A DNA stretch of 64,000 bases from Monarcha castaneiventris obscurior (Eukaryota; Chordata; Aves; Passeriformes; Monarchidae), in NCBI GenBank assembly GCA_026261815.1, contig JAMPIT010000583.1, positions 1,612,001-1,676,000 on the forward strand. The letters are read 5' to 3'. The notes under the pieces were generated by a model. It was not told where the DNA came from. It ran no database searches and saw only the letters and a program-made list of their open reading frames with translations. The position numbers and the translations under genes were made by a program. Each line of letters starts with the position of its first letter. Position 1 is the first letter of the stretch. Shown in pieces: positions 47,583 to 59,530 of the stretch.

Positions 47583-50500
47583 CCTAACAGTATTGCACCA
47601 AAAAGGAGATGGATGTGCACAAGTTCCTTTTGTTTTTATCACAAAAAGGTGATATTTAAAAGACAGCCAAGCATCTTAGCCATCAACAGAAATACTTGAT
47701 TTGCAATGAAAATGAGGACATTGCTTTATTTTAACATCCATCTTTTTTATCCATCTCTGTAAAATGCACGTAAATATATTCTAAGAATAGAGGCAATATG
47801 TATGGGGCAGAATATAATATTTTCAACTGTGACTTTCAGTATCTTGATGATTTCTTAAATCAGTAACTTTATTCCAAATTTTACCTTGAGTTTTGCAGTG
47901 CCATAGATCTGCCTGAACAATGGATATTTACTGATGGATGGCAGGACTGATTTTTACTTGTGTCATTCTTAATTCTTAGTTTTTCTCTAGTGTTACATTG
48001 TCACTGATTTCTTTTTAGAGCAACTAAGGATTGGCCATTTGGATAGTTGATTTGCAAGGCATGGTTATAATTGTGCCCGAGGAGGCTGGAGATTCACTCC
48101 CTCAGTTCTGTGACATGTCCAGGTCATGCCCTGTTAATGCATGAGGACCAAGGACACTGATTTTGCAGATTATTAACTCTTTGTGTATATGGCAAGGATG
48201 GAGAGCTGGGAGCTGATCCAGTTCACAGCATGGGAGAAGTGAGTCCTGAGTAGTAAATAACTTACCCTGGAAGTGCTTCACTTTCAGGGATCTCCATGAA
48301 AATACATTTCCCATGTTCTCAGCTGCTTGAGGTGTATTTGTGCTCTGTGTAGGGATAGTCTGTGGGTCTAAAGAGTGGTTAGAAAAGAACAAAGAAACTA
48401 AATGCATCTCTCCTGGGTAGAAAAGGGCAGGGCAAGGCAAGGGAGATTTAGGCAAGGCAACTCACAGAAGCAGTAGAGAAGCAAAGGCAAAGTGTAAGAA
48501 GGAAAGCACTCTTTTCAAGCTTTCATAATTTTCTTTAAAAATATTTGTTAGTAATCTCGTGCTGTTTCGTGTTTTCTGCCTCCTTTTTTCAGTTAGTTTT
48601 TCTGTATTCTCATAATCTTCTGTTGAGGCTTCCTTTATTTGAAGAGCCAAATGCAGCAGCCATTGCACATTCAAACCCTACAGTGCCAGCTTGGTGGTGT
48701 TCAGTCTGAACTATTTCCACTGGACGATGCAGAAAACTGATAATTGTCTTATGTTCCTACTGATTCATAAAGGGTTAAAGCTCTCTAAATTGATAATCAA
48801 AATGCTTCTCATCTAATTTTCTTTTTTTAATGTTGTATGAGACTTAAGCAAGTGTGAAAGAGTTTTTATTGAATCAGCTTGAAAAGTATTTCACAAGGAG
48901 GGTTCATGTCATGGTAGCTTTGTTGTGGCGACTGGTGGTATTGGTTATTGTACCCAAAAACAAAGACTCTTGACAAAAATATTTCCTAAAGAAACCAAAT
49001 TTCCAATAGAGTCAATTCCTTGCTTGAAGCTGATTCCAGAATCTGCTCAGTCCTGATTATAATTTGCCTTAAATCCTTTTAAATTAGGCAACTAAACCCA
49101 AGGTGCTACAGAGCTCAGGCAGGATTGCAAATAAATACTTGTTTGTGCTTCAGGATTTTGGAACATGTTTTTGAGAACTGAGATTGTGTTGGGACAGAAG
49201 AAGGCTGTAAAGGACTGGGTTATAAACTCTCCTGTTGTATTCTAATTTACTATAATGAGTGGTTTCAGCCCGACATTGGCACATTGTGTTAAGTGTAATA
49301 CTGCATAAAATTTATGAAAATCAAAACAGTTTTGCAGTTAAACCAACCAATAGTAACAGGCAATTTTTGGTAATAAAGCTGTGTAATATAAAAGATATCA
49401 TCTCTTGACTGTATAGAAAATGGATTGAAATACACCTTGCAGGTATGTACATGAGATCTCAGGAAGATTGACATAAATGGATGAGTTTATTTTTTAAATT
49501 GGAAGAGGCCTTGTGAAAAAAACCTCAAAGAACATAGTTTTTAAGCTGAACAGTTTTGCTTATAATTCTCTGCCTTCCTTTAACAAAGTATTTGTTTTCC
49601 TGTCCACCCAGCTGTTATTTTGCAATTTGTTTTGTGTTCTGTCAAAAATAAAAAATATAATACACTTAATAAGGCAAAACAACCTTGAAAAGTTTGGCAA
49701 GCAAATGTGGCTTACAGCAAATCAATTAATCCTGCTTTGTGCAACATAAAATCAATTGGTTCTGTGTTTTCCTGAGTATATTTAAAAGCTACCACACCTC
49801 CTGAGAAATGGAACAGGAGGAGGAAGAGGGAGGCAGGAGAATTTTCAGAATTCTCTTTATAGGCTTGTTTTTTGTGGTGGATAGACCATATCCCATAACA
49901 GCCCAGCTCCCTGCAAGCCTTGCAAATAAGAATTATGGTTAACTCTTATCTAGAGGAGAAAAGCAGGAGCACTGGATCACAGAGCAGATGTTTTCAGGAG
50001 AACCAGCTTCTACACGAGGAGAATCTGAGTTGGAGCTGCCTTTGCTCCACTCTGGCATTATCCCATTACTCGTGGGACCTGCTCAGGTACCATTGCTTTC
50101 ATCTGCTGCTCTACCAACACATCCAAAAGAGGAAATGCTGCTGTGCCCACTGGGATCCACCCCTTGGGAGGCAGGGGTTGGAGCAAAGGAGCAAGGCTGG
50201 GAAAATTCTGCACTGCCATGGTCTCTCCATCTGAGGCTACAAATCAATTCCAGCTGGGATTCCTCTCAGCACAAGCATAACATGCTTTTTATAATATAAA
50301 AAAGTACTGCAGGCTTAATTTTCATTCTGAAAAACTACTAGCAATCTAACGTCAATTCTTCTTTTTTTTTTTTTTAATGATTATTTTCTGATAAAAAGCA
50401 GCAATGTGCTGTTTAATGCTGAGCTTTAAAAATTATGAAAACTAGAGTAGTGACTGTTCTAAATCCAGTTATGGTGTCTACTTAAAATGAAACTCGTAGC

Positions 50501-51218
50501 CCATCCCACCTATTACGTGCCATATGATAAGGATTAGACAATTCAATAGTAGAATAAATTGCTTGATAGTGCCCACGTGGCTTGGAAGAAGATGAAATAA
50601 AAAATAATAAGGAAGAGGGTTTTCCTTTCCCCCCTTTGAGATATCAGGCATTTGCAGTAATGTTCACAGGACTCTGTGATGCCACATTACCAAGGAGGTG
50701 AAATTTGCATCTGTTCCAGTGGGTCTATAGAGGCAGTTGCATATTGAAAGAGGACAGTTGGGCAGGTAGGGCTGATTATGTGATGTATTCAGTTTTACAG
50801 CACAATTATAGGATTAAATTTCACAAGGACATAACATTTGTGCCAGAGGAGGAATGTCCAGTCAGCCACAAGCACTTATACCCTACAATCCCAAGCTACG
50901 GTTATGTAACTCTGCATAAATAAGAATAAATAAATATTCCCAGTAACTCATGATGTGAGAGTTCAGTTTGATTATTTTTTTCAATGGCCATCAAGCAGCA
51001 TTGACTGCAGTTATAAAAGAAACCCAAGAGAGGTACTTCTTACAGCAGCTTTGGAAGGGCCACCCTCGCATTTTAATGGCTCACTTCAGTGTACGTGGCC
51101 ACAGCTCAGGAAGTCTCCCAGATTTGCTGATTAATGCTGCAGCTGGCTCTGTGTAATTAAACATTGCCTAATTGTTTTTTGTGCTGCTCTTGGTTTTTTT
51201 TAAACTTTCTTTAAAGGC
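47583..51218. other. Unique AT-rich non-coding DNA
   Basis: No gene is recognised. A short GGCAAGGCAAG-type repeat lies at 48427-48460 and a T-run at 50360-50375. A 104-codon frame at 49920-50234 has no recognisable domain. Confidence 0.5.
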
Positions 51219-51612
51219 AGAGAGAATTGGGATTGTTCAGCCTGGACAGGAGAAGCTTTGGGCTGACCTCAGTGTGGCCTTGCAGGGCCTGAAGGAGCTG
51301 CAGGAAAGATGGAGAGAGACAATTGCCAAGGGCTGGAGGGCCAGGAGCCAGGGAATGGCTTCCCAGTGCCAGAGGGCAGGGCTGGATGGGATATTGGGCA
51401 GGAATTGTTCCCTGGGAGGGTGGGCAGGCCTTGGCACAGGGTGCCCAGAGAAGCTGTGGCTGTCCCTGGATCCCTGGCAGTGCCCAAGGCCAGGTTGGAC
51501 ATTGGGGCTTGGAGCAGCCTGGGACAGTGGAAGGTGTCCCTGCCATGGCAGGGCTGGCACTGGGTGGGCTTTAAGGTCCCTTCCAAGTCAAACCACTCCA
51601 TGGTTCTATGAG
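51219..51612 (+). mobile_element. CR1 LINE fragment, young type
   Basis: A sense copy starting in GAGAGAATTGGGATTGTTCA and passing through CAGGGCCTGAAGGAGCTGCA and GATGGAGAGAGACAATTGCC. The same module, in antisense, is in the 19.4 kb copy. It then passes through the shared 250-bp block to CCATGGTTCTATGAG, the terminal octamer. Frames of up to 151 codons (plus) and 111 (minus) are by-products. Confidence 0.9.
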
Positions 51613-54600
51613 ATCAAAGAGATATAATTGATAGCTTTTAGGTTCTAGTTTCTTATCATTAGCTGTGTTATTACATCAGACATCTTACACTGCCAAGCAA
51701 GCTGCATGCTGCAGCTTAGCACCAACCTAGCAGACTCATCTACTTCTTGGAATACTTGGAGCATTCATCAGGAATCTCTGGAGCTGACCTGGGTCCTGGA
51801 TTTCTGAGCTCTCACTTCACGGAAATGCCTCTGTGTGGCCTCTACCATTCTCTAGTAATTGTGATCAGTTTCTCAGGAGTGGTATAATTTAGTCTAAATC
51901 TAAGTTACTCCTAGAGGAACTTGGTTTGCTCCCTGCTGCCCATGACAGCACAGAGAAGGTGCAAGTGTTTATGTGGATGATGAGTGTATACCAAAAACTC
52001 AGTTTTGCATTATACTTGACTCAGTGTAGCTGTGGGCTGCAGCTCTCTCCACATCCCTTATTTCCACCACACTGAATTAACTGATTGAGCAGCAAAAGGT
52101 GAAGTTGGATCCATTGTCTGGTACAGCTGTGAACTAACCTGCCAAAAACATGGGAACGGCTTGCTGTCATCTCAGCAAATCTGATTGTGACTGTGAAACC
52201 AAAATGATATTAAGGGAAGAAGCAAAATAAAGGAAAGATGGAGAACAAACAGAATAAGAGGGCTTCTCCCCCTCTGCAGCAGCCTGTCCTAGCACCACAG
52301 AAGGTACAGAACACACTGGAAACCACCTAGAATTTCAGACATGGTCATTACTGGAGCACCACACTTTTGGTTGAACAATCCACATCTCCTGGGGTTTGCA
52401 TCCCAGTATCCTGGCCCACTCTGTTTTCCTGAAATTTGTATGAAATGTGCCATACATAGTCATGTATGAAAGTGCCAGGAGCTCTTTTCACACAAAGGGT
52501 GCCAGCAAAGAAGTGAAGTGGGAATAGACAATAAGGGGAAGGTTTTGGTAACTCCGTGTGTACAAATGACTCAGAGAATACCCTTAAGGGCAGTCAGGCT
52601 GCTGCACCAGCACCATTGTAAAGTCATTTCTGACACTTCAAAGCTGGGGAGGAAAAAGGATTTCCCTGCGATAACTGTCTTTGGGAAGTTACTGCATGAG
52701 CAGAGTGCTGTGGAAGTTTATCATCCCAACTTCTGTCCTGCTTTTGGAAGTCATCTGAAACCGTGGTTAGAAAAAAGTCAACAGAAACACGCAAAGACAC
52801 GAATTTTGCTGTCTGTCCTAACTAAACAAGGTGCCTGATGCTGACCAGGGGTCATTAGCTGTGTAGGTCATTGAAAGCACTGCAGAGCCTCAATTACAAA
52901 TTTAGCATGACAGAACTGAAGGACTCTGACAAGCTGAAATCTGCATCCAACACTTACTGCCATTGCCACCAGGCAGCCAAATACTGTCCCCCTACCGTGA
53001 CATTGGAAAGTCATCTTTAACCTCAAAATATCAGGATAGAAAAGGAAGCCCAGGCCACCAAAATGATGAGTTTTTCACTATTTCCTAGTGCTTGAGCAGT
53101 CATGCTGCAGAAAAAGTCTGTGTTGAAACCACCTACTAATGTCAAACCATAGCTGGACACACCTAAGAATATACAAAGAGGATATTTTGTGGGGGAAAAT
53201 GAGGAAGAGAACAGCCATTTGGAGGCAGCCCTGTTTTTTATTTATCTCCCCTGTGTCTTCTAGCAGGAAAGAGCATGTGAGTCAACTATATCCAGACTAA
53301 ACCGAGCTGGGAGTCTCCTGTGAAAGTGCTGCTTACACAGAGGGTGAATACTGTTTTAGCTTTTTCTCTACAGTATTTGAGTGGTGCTATCCGTGACAGA
53401 TCTGCTGAGGGGTTTATATATGTATTTTAATGTAATATCCTTTACCACACTTTAATCTAGATCTTGCAAAACAAACAGACAAACAAACAAAACCAGTTCC
53501 TGGGGTCAATCTTTCCATAAAGAGTATGTCTGGTGTTGGTGTGGCCCTTTTTGCTTTTGAATTGACCCATTAATTAGTTTCAAGTCATGAATTTCATGCA
53601 GTGTTCTCTCTCTGACATGGTCATCTGTGAATGCACTGGTTCTCCCTTCCCTTCAGAGTGAAGGTCAGACTATTCTGCTATCCTGTTCTTGGAACAACGT
53701 GTGGACTGAGAGTTAAGGCTCTTCTTCATTTTCAGATTTTCATGGATCTGTCATAATCTTGCCTTTTATTTTGACTTCAACAAGTAGTAAAATGCAGAAC
53801 AATAATCCTGTCTTACATATCAGCATTTATTATGCTGGGAGAAAACATCACAGACCGTGGCAGTCCAGGAGAGCTCAAAGGTTCTCATTTAGGACTGCTG
53901 TTTGCAGGATCACAGGAGAGTGGGGTTTAGTCATGCTAATTTTCCACCCTGGCCATGAGCTGGGGGTAACTTTCTTTGCAGGTTTGATAACAAAAGCGTT
54001 GTTCCCCTGAGGTCGTTACTCAGGCAAGTTTCTAAGGCTGTTTTTTGGGAAACAGGAGCTTGTTACCAGCATCTGCTCCTGGGAGCAGGGTCTCTGATGA
54101 GCTCCAGGAGCTCAGCCCACAAGCTCTCCTTTGAGGCCTAATGAGCATTTCTGAGCTCAAAGTCCTGCCTGAGGACGGGTGGGAGATGCACCTTCCCAAC
54201 CTGCCCAGAAACACTGGTTAGTTTGAAAGGTGGAAATAAAAGGAGTTGATCACTTAAATCAAGTGCCAAAACTCCTGTCTGTTTAGTTTTTTCCTACAGT
54301 ACCCTAGAGTGGCCAGAGGAAAGCCATTTTGTGCTGCTGGTTGGGCAGCTCGGTCCCCACCTGTAACTGTGGCTCTTCAGGTTTATCAAACTCTCAGCTT
54401 TATCAAACTCTCAGCTTCACGCTGTAAGCCCCACTTTGTGCTGAGCCCTGCAGTTAAGGCTGTGGGGTTTGGTTTTTCATTACTCTTGTGCCTTTTGAAG
54501 GATGATGAGCAGACAGGGAAAGGTCAGACCATACCTGGTTGAACCATGCAAGTGGTTATTTCTTTGGTCTACTGGTGACTCTTCAAAAATGTTTAGAAGC

Positions 54601-56003
54601 ATCAGGGAAGTGTAGGCACATGAAATAAGCCCCTTGATGTCTTAATTCAGCTATGACCTGACCCCTAACACCCTCTCTGTATCATAATCAACAGGGCTGA
54701 CAAACAGCAGACTGTAGAAAAATCGTGGCATTGAGGTTTGTCTATTCTGTAAAAAGAGTCTGGTTAAAAAAGGGGGAGCAAAAAGTGGATTTCAGTCCAA
54801 AATAATGAGAATTTGCTCTATACATTACTTGAGAAACTTATGGTAGACTGGCTGAAATAAATGTTAGATATAAGTAGCACTGAAGGAGCAGAAAATGGAA
54901 TAGCAATTAAAATGGAATTTAGTATAGAAGGTCTGGCTGCAATTCCAGTGATGATCACTGGCCACTGATCATTGATGTAGTTAAAAAAATATCAACAGAA
55001 TCTTTAAATACACCAGAGGAGGATAATTTTCTCCCCCTGTTTTGGAGAAAATCAGTGAATCAAGCCCAGAATAGTGTCTCAGTTTAATAAATGTATTTAT
55101 ATTATTTTCTGTTTCACACACAGCAATACGTCAGTACTAACATATTCTCTGGTTTTCTCTCCTGCTGCTGAATGCATAATTAAATGAATGGTGGGGTTAT
55201 GTATTCAGTGGCAAGAGCAAGATTTCGTCAATTTAAATTCACTGGAGAGGGAGAGAACGACAAAGATATAAAATGATATTTATTGGAATGATGCATTGGG
55301 CTATGGTGGACTCAAGCAGTGCTTACAGCCAGCAAAGCCAAGCAGGCTCTGGGAATATCTTTTTAAATTGAAGAGCACATTCTGGCAGCCTTTGCTGTGG
55401 AATTTCTCCCTAAATTACTGGTAATTTTCTGCACTCTCAGAGAGCTGTATAATCATACACAGCCAAATCATTGTACTGGGAAGCCTAATAGAAAATGGAT
55501 TCAACAAAACCATGTCTGCATGAACCCGAAACTGTAGCATGAGGTCAGGAATGGAAATGGCAGATTTATGAGATAATATTCGGCTGATATTGGAAGAAGG
55601 GAAGTTTATTATTTATATTTAAAGTGGCTGATAATAAACTGGTTTGTTTAATGTCTGGAGGGTGCCTGTTTTGCCATAGAGATTAAGATCTTGGTCTCCT
55701 GGTTTGCTTCTTATTCCTTTTCATATTAGAAATACAGAGCGAACTCCTGAGAGCACGAGAGGGGTGAATTTGCATCTGGGCTCTGCAGCTCTGTCTCCAT
55801 TTTGAACAGGTGATTCCTAAATAGTCCCTTATCAGAAAGCTCCTTTGTAACATTTTTCTGGCTCTGCAAAGGATAAGTTATCTTTAAGTCTCATTTGTGT
55901 CATTGTCACTATGTCTGAGAGAGAGAAATAGACATTTTGGGATGTTTCTGAAGCTTTTGTGATGCAAGAAGAAGGGCTTATTGTTTCTCTTTTTTTCATA
56001 CAG
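51613..56003. other. Unique non-coding DNA
   Basis: No gene is recognised. The 106-codon plus-strand frame at 52518-52838 has no recognisable domain. An AAACA-rich patch lies at 53468-53492. The AT-rich interval 55090-55680 looks less decayed than its neighbours but is not identifiable. Confidence 0.5.
54382..54415. repeat. 17-bp perfect tandem duplication
   Basis: TTTATCAAACTCTCAGC occurs twice back to back with no mismatch. Confidence 0.95.
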
Positions 56004-57594
56004 GAAATAATTATAGCTCATTAAAAATCAGCCAAGGATCTTCAGATGTAAAGACATTTTCTAAATGTCTTTATCTCTAATACTTACATGCATATGGCAT
56101 TTTATTGAATTACAGTCCAATGCTTTAAAACTGACAAGAGTTACTGAAAATGGGATTTTAACAAAGCTAAAAAATGTGAAAAATCACCTGCAAGAAACCC
56201 AGAATCTATTTACAGGATTTTTTTATGTGTCTTTTTTTTTTTTTTTTTCAGAGTAGTATTTAATTTCAAAAGGCATTTAGTTCTTCTGAAGGTCTATAAA
56301 GTAGATCAGAATTTTTGTACAGCTATTTTATTTTGCTTCCTTCAAACCTAGAATGTCTTAACTCTAAGTATTTTTTAAGTAAAATTTATTCTTGTTGTGG
56401 TTTCGTTTGTTTTGTAGGCATTATGATTAAAGTATTTTCCCATTGTCCTTGGAGCTTGAAAATTAAAAAATATTTACAATTCATGGTGAGATCAAAAAAA
56501 CCCAAATGGTCTCCAGTGATGCCAGTTTTGTTTCAGGATGCCTAATTTTCAGTTGAAGAATTGCATTTAAAGGGATGTTAAAGGTGGCCTAAGGTTGGGA
56601 ATGTCTGCTTTAAGCATGTTTTGTATTTTGTGAAAGGCTTCTTCTGCACTTGGTAAATTGCATCATCTAAGCATTTTTTTTAGTGAATAAAAACAGATCA
56701 AAACAACATATTGAGAAGTGGCTGTTCATCTGCTGTGCTCTTATACTCTTGCATGCGATGAGTCATGAGCTGTTGAGAAAAAATCACAAATTATTTCACT
56801 TTATTAAAATATTAGAAGTTAATATATTCTAGTGCTAGTTGACAGCAGATTCAGAAAAGTCCTTCAGAAATCAATGTTTTCAATTTTCCTCCTGACTTGT
56901 CAAGGTGTCATTAACATGAGAGCAATGATAGCCACGTTGAAGATTTTGATTGCTTTGAGCTAGATGAAAAAAATGAAGAAACTCACAAATCACACAGTCA
57001 TTTGAATTTTGGTATCTGCTATGTTTTCCTCTGTGGCTTTTAGGTAAACACAAATCCTTGTTTTTTAAAAAAATATTTTTAGACTTTTACGTTATGTATA
57101 ATTCAAAGACTAAAGTAGACGTATTTAGAGGAGTGAGATTAAAAGGAGGTGCAATAAGCACCCAGTGAATTACAGACCCGCTGTGAGAAGGTGCAGAAAG
57201 TGAAATGGCATCCAGGGATCTATGAAAATAAAGCTGACATGAGCCATTGTGGGAAAGATTTCACTCCAGTGCACTCAATTTGTGTGGCTGTGATCTGTCA
57301 GCTTGTGTCTAATTTGCAAGCTTGATGCATTTTCCCACTTTCTTTGTGTCCCCTGAAGAATCTGTGGTTCCTGCTTCTGAATTCCTGAACCAGGCTCATT
57401 GACCTTTTTCAGAGTACTCCAGAAGGTGTCTTGGATTTCATGACATATTTTCTGTTTGGCTCCTCATGGAAGCCTCTTCCAGCCTGAAGCAGATCATTGT
57501 GGAGGATGAGGGGTAACCACATTTTGTCCCAAACTTTCTGGTGGGACAGGAAAGTTGGGATGGAAGGGAGGGTTGACCCCAACTTTCTGCCTAG
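56004..57594. other. Unique AT-rich DNA with three acceptor-like T tracts
   Basis: Splice-acceptor-like pyrimidine tracts end at 56003 (CTTTTTTTCATACAG), 56251 (T17 then CAG) and 56417 (GTTTGTTTTGTAG) on the plus strand. I find no convincing exon between them. No gene is recognised. Confidence 0.4.
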
Positions 57595-57643
57595 AGGGCT
57601 AAAAGGGCTCAAAGGGGGCTCAAAGGGGTTCAAGGGGGCTGAA
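57595..57643. repeat. Imperfect 10-11-bp repeat (GGGGCTCAAAG)
   Basis: About five degenerate copies of GGGCTCAAAG/GGGTTCAAG follow one another between an AACTTTCTGCCTAG word and a related TTTTTGCCTAG word. A local cryptic repeat. Confidence 0.7.
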
Positions 57644-57851
57644 TTTTTGCCTAGATAATATATAAAATAGGAGTATTCAAATGTAATCCTTCTATACCAC
57701 CTTTCCAGGAAGGAACAAATGAAGATAGAGGAGATTCATTCCCCTGTCATCTTCTAAAATCACTGAGGATTCACAATATTTTATGGAAATGGATTAAGAT
57801 TTGCTCTTGTCCAAAGTAAACACTCCTTTAGAACAACCGAAATATTGATTT

Positions 57852-57868
57852 GGGGGGGCGGGGGGTGG
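57852..57868 (+). repeat. G-rich tract G7-C-G6-T-G2
   Basis: Fifteen G in 17 bases, interrupted only by one C and one T, in an otherwise AT-rich region. It can supply several short G-tracts, so a quadruplex is possible on the plus strand. No gene is adjacent. Confidence 0.85.
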
Positions 57869-58859
57869 TTTGTCAGCTTTTTTCAATAGCATCTATTTAG
57901 TGAGTGGAAGAAGTAGTCTGAATATTAATTGTTGCAAAAAGTTTTGCCTTAATCAGTTGGAAGCAGCATCAGTCCAGCCTGAATCTGTAGTATTATTACT
58001 GCTATTTAAATCCATATGAAAATATTTGCAATAGTGGTTCCTTTTTTGTGTAATTACCAATGGGGGCATCTGTATTTGTTTGTTCAATAAAAGTCTGATT
58101 TCAACCAAATTCTAGGAAGAATGTTGCGCCACAAAGTCGTAACTATTATGGTCAGACCATGGTGAGGGGTTCTGGCTGCAAGAGGAGCAAAATAGTGAGA
58201 GGAATGGCAAAAGTACCCCACCCAAAATCAGGACAGCTTGTACAAAACCCAAGTGATGTGAAATAAAATGACAATATTAAGAATCTTCAAGCAACAAGAG
58301 TAGATGCCTGAAGGCGGGGCAGGAACCTGGCACTGCGGGAGTTCTTTCTTGGGCAGACAAGAAGGGGGCATTGGATTACGGGTTCAGTCATTAATAACTT
58401 CTACTGCCCATAAAAGCAAGGAGAGTGAGAGTGTTTGAAGTGATTGCTTCCTTGTTTAGGAAAGACAACGAGAGGGAAGGACATTAAGCTCCAAACATCA
58501 TTTCTGATAGGAAAATTATGAAAAAGGGCAAGGACAAATGAGAAAAGTTTAGGCAGGCAAAATCTTTTCAGCTGTAAACAAGCAAGAAGCAGTTGGAAGG
58601 GTGTTAATGTTTCTCACGTGGTCACACGTGTTTATAGATAATGCCCTGTGCTGCTGAGCGGGTTCCTCAGCCTCAGGCTGGACAGCAGGCTGGTGGTGTT
58701 TGGTGCCACTGTCTCCAAACTGCCTGACAAGGAGAAACTTTGGTTAATGAGCAGCTCAGGGGACCTGGGGCTCATTACTGAGCAACTTCTCTTATGCAGA
58801 GCCCTAAAGACTGGCTTGCTGTGCCGATTTTGGCCAAAATCTAGCAATATATCCTCTGG
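57869..58859. other. Unique non-coding DNA
   Basis: No gene is recognised. The 58640-58860 part has a 112-codon plus-strand frame that runs towards the LTR-like region; no domain is recognised. Confidence 0.45.
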
Positions 58860-59530
58860 GAGAAAGTCAGGTCACAACCACCCTTCCCCCCACCAGGTTT
58901 GGGAAAGAAATTCCTCGAAGGAAAGTGAAGGAGATAAAACCTGTTTATTAACAAACACACAGGAAAGGGATAATAATGCTAAATAGTAAAACTCTCACTA
59001 TAACAAGAAAACCTGGGAAGAAATCAGAGTCCTCTTGTAGGTGTGGTGCCTCCTTCTTGGAGCTGCCGTGGGGGGTGGCCTTAGGCCCCCTCCGGGCCTG
59101 AAGAGAAGTTCTCCTGATGTGTTCTGATGTTGTTGAAACAGTCCAGAAGAGGGGAAAAAAAAAAAAACAAACAAACCCACCAAAAGTCCTAGGAAACACA
59201 CTGGGGAAAAAAGGGAAGAAAAAAACAAAAAAAAAAAACTGGCTGCAGAGACAGGCAGGGAGCTCCCTCTGTGCTCCTGCAGCCAGGGAACGCAGAGGAG
59301 TCTCCATCTCTGTGTCCTTGGGAACTTGCTTTGAAAAGTTCATTTGTTTTTCCCTCCCCTCTCAAGCTCAGTTTAAAGGCACAAAACTAATTTTTTGGCA
59401 TAGAGTCGTGATAGGGGATACACATCATAGAGTCACCCTAAGACACTTGCTGAGTATCCAGGCCATGGATCTCGGGATGTTTTCCGGAGAGCAGCAGTGT
59501 AGTGGGACAGTGGAACATCTTCCAGCTGGT
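58860..59530 (-). mobile_element. Probable LTR of an endogenous retrovirus (boundaries unresolved)
   Basis: Several blocks resemble passerine ERV LTRs as I recall them, in minus orientation. They are CTGTTTATTAACAAACACAC (giving AATAAA on the minus strand near 58945), CCTCTTGTAGGTGTGGTGCC, TCCTGATGTGTTCTGATGTT, and the U3-like block around 59395-59450 (GGGGATACACATCATAGAGT). A-rich runs at 59155-59178 and 59219-59240 interrupt it. I could not find matching TG...CA ends or a target duplication, so extent and even identity are uncertain. No internal retroviral gene is seen. Confidence 0.42.

Noticed and set aside
47017..47652. Longest frame in the window (211 codons, plus strand)
   Set aside because: It runs antisense across a GC-rich CR1 fragment and overlaps equally long frames on the opposite strand. 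No domain is recognised.
52518..52838. 106-codon plus-strand frame in unique sequence
   Set aside because: No family recognised, no clear splice or promoter context, and the length is within chance expectation for this amount of DNA.
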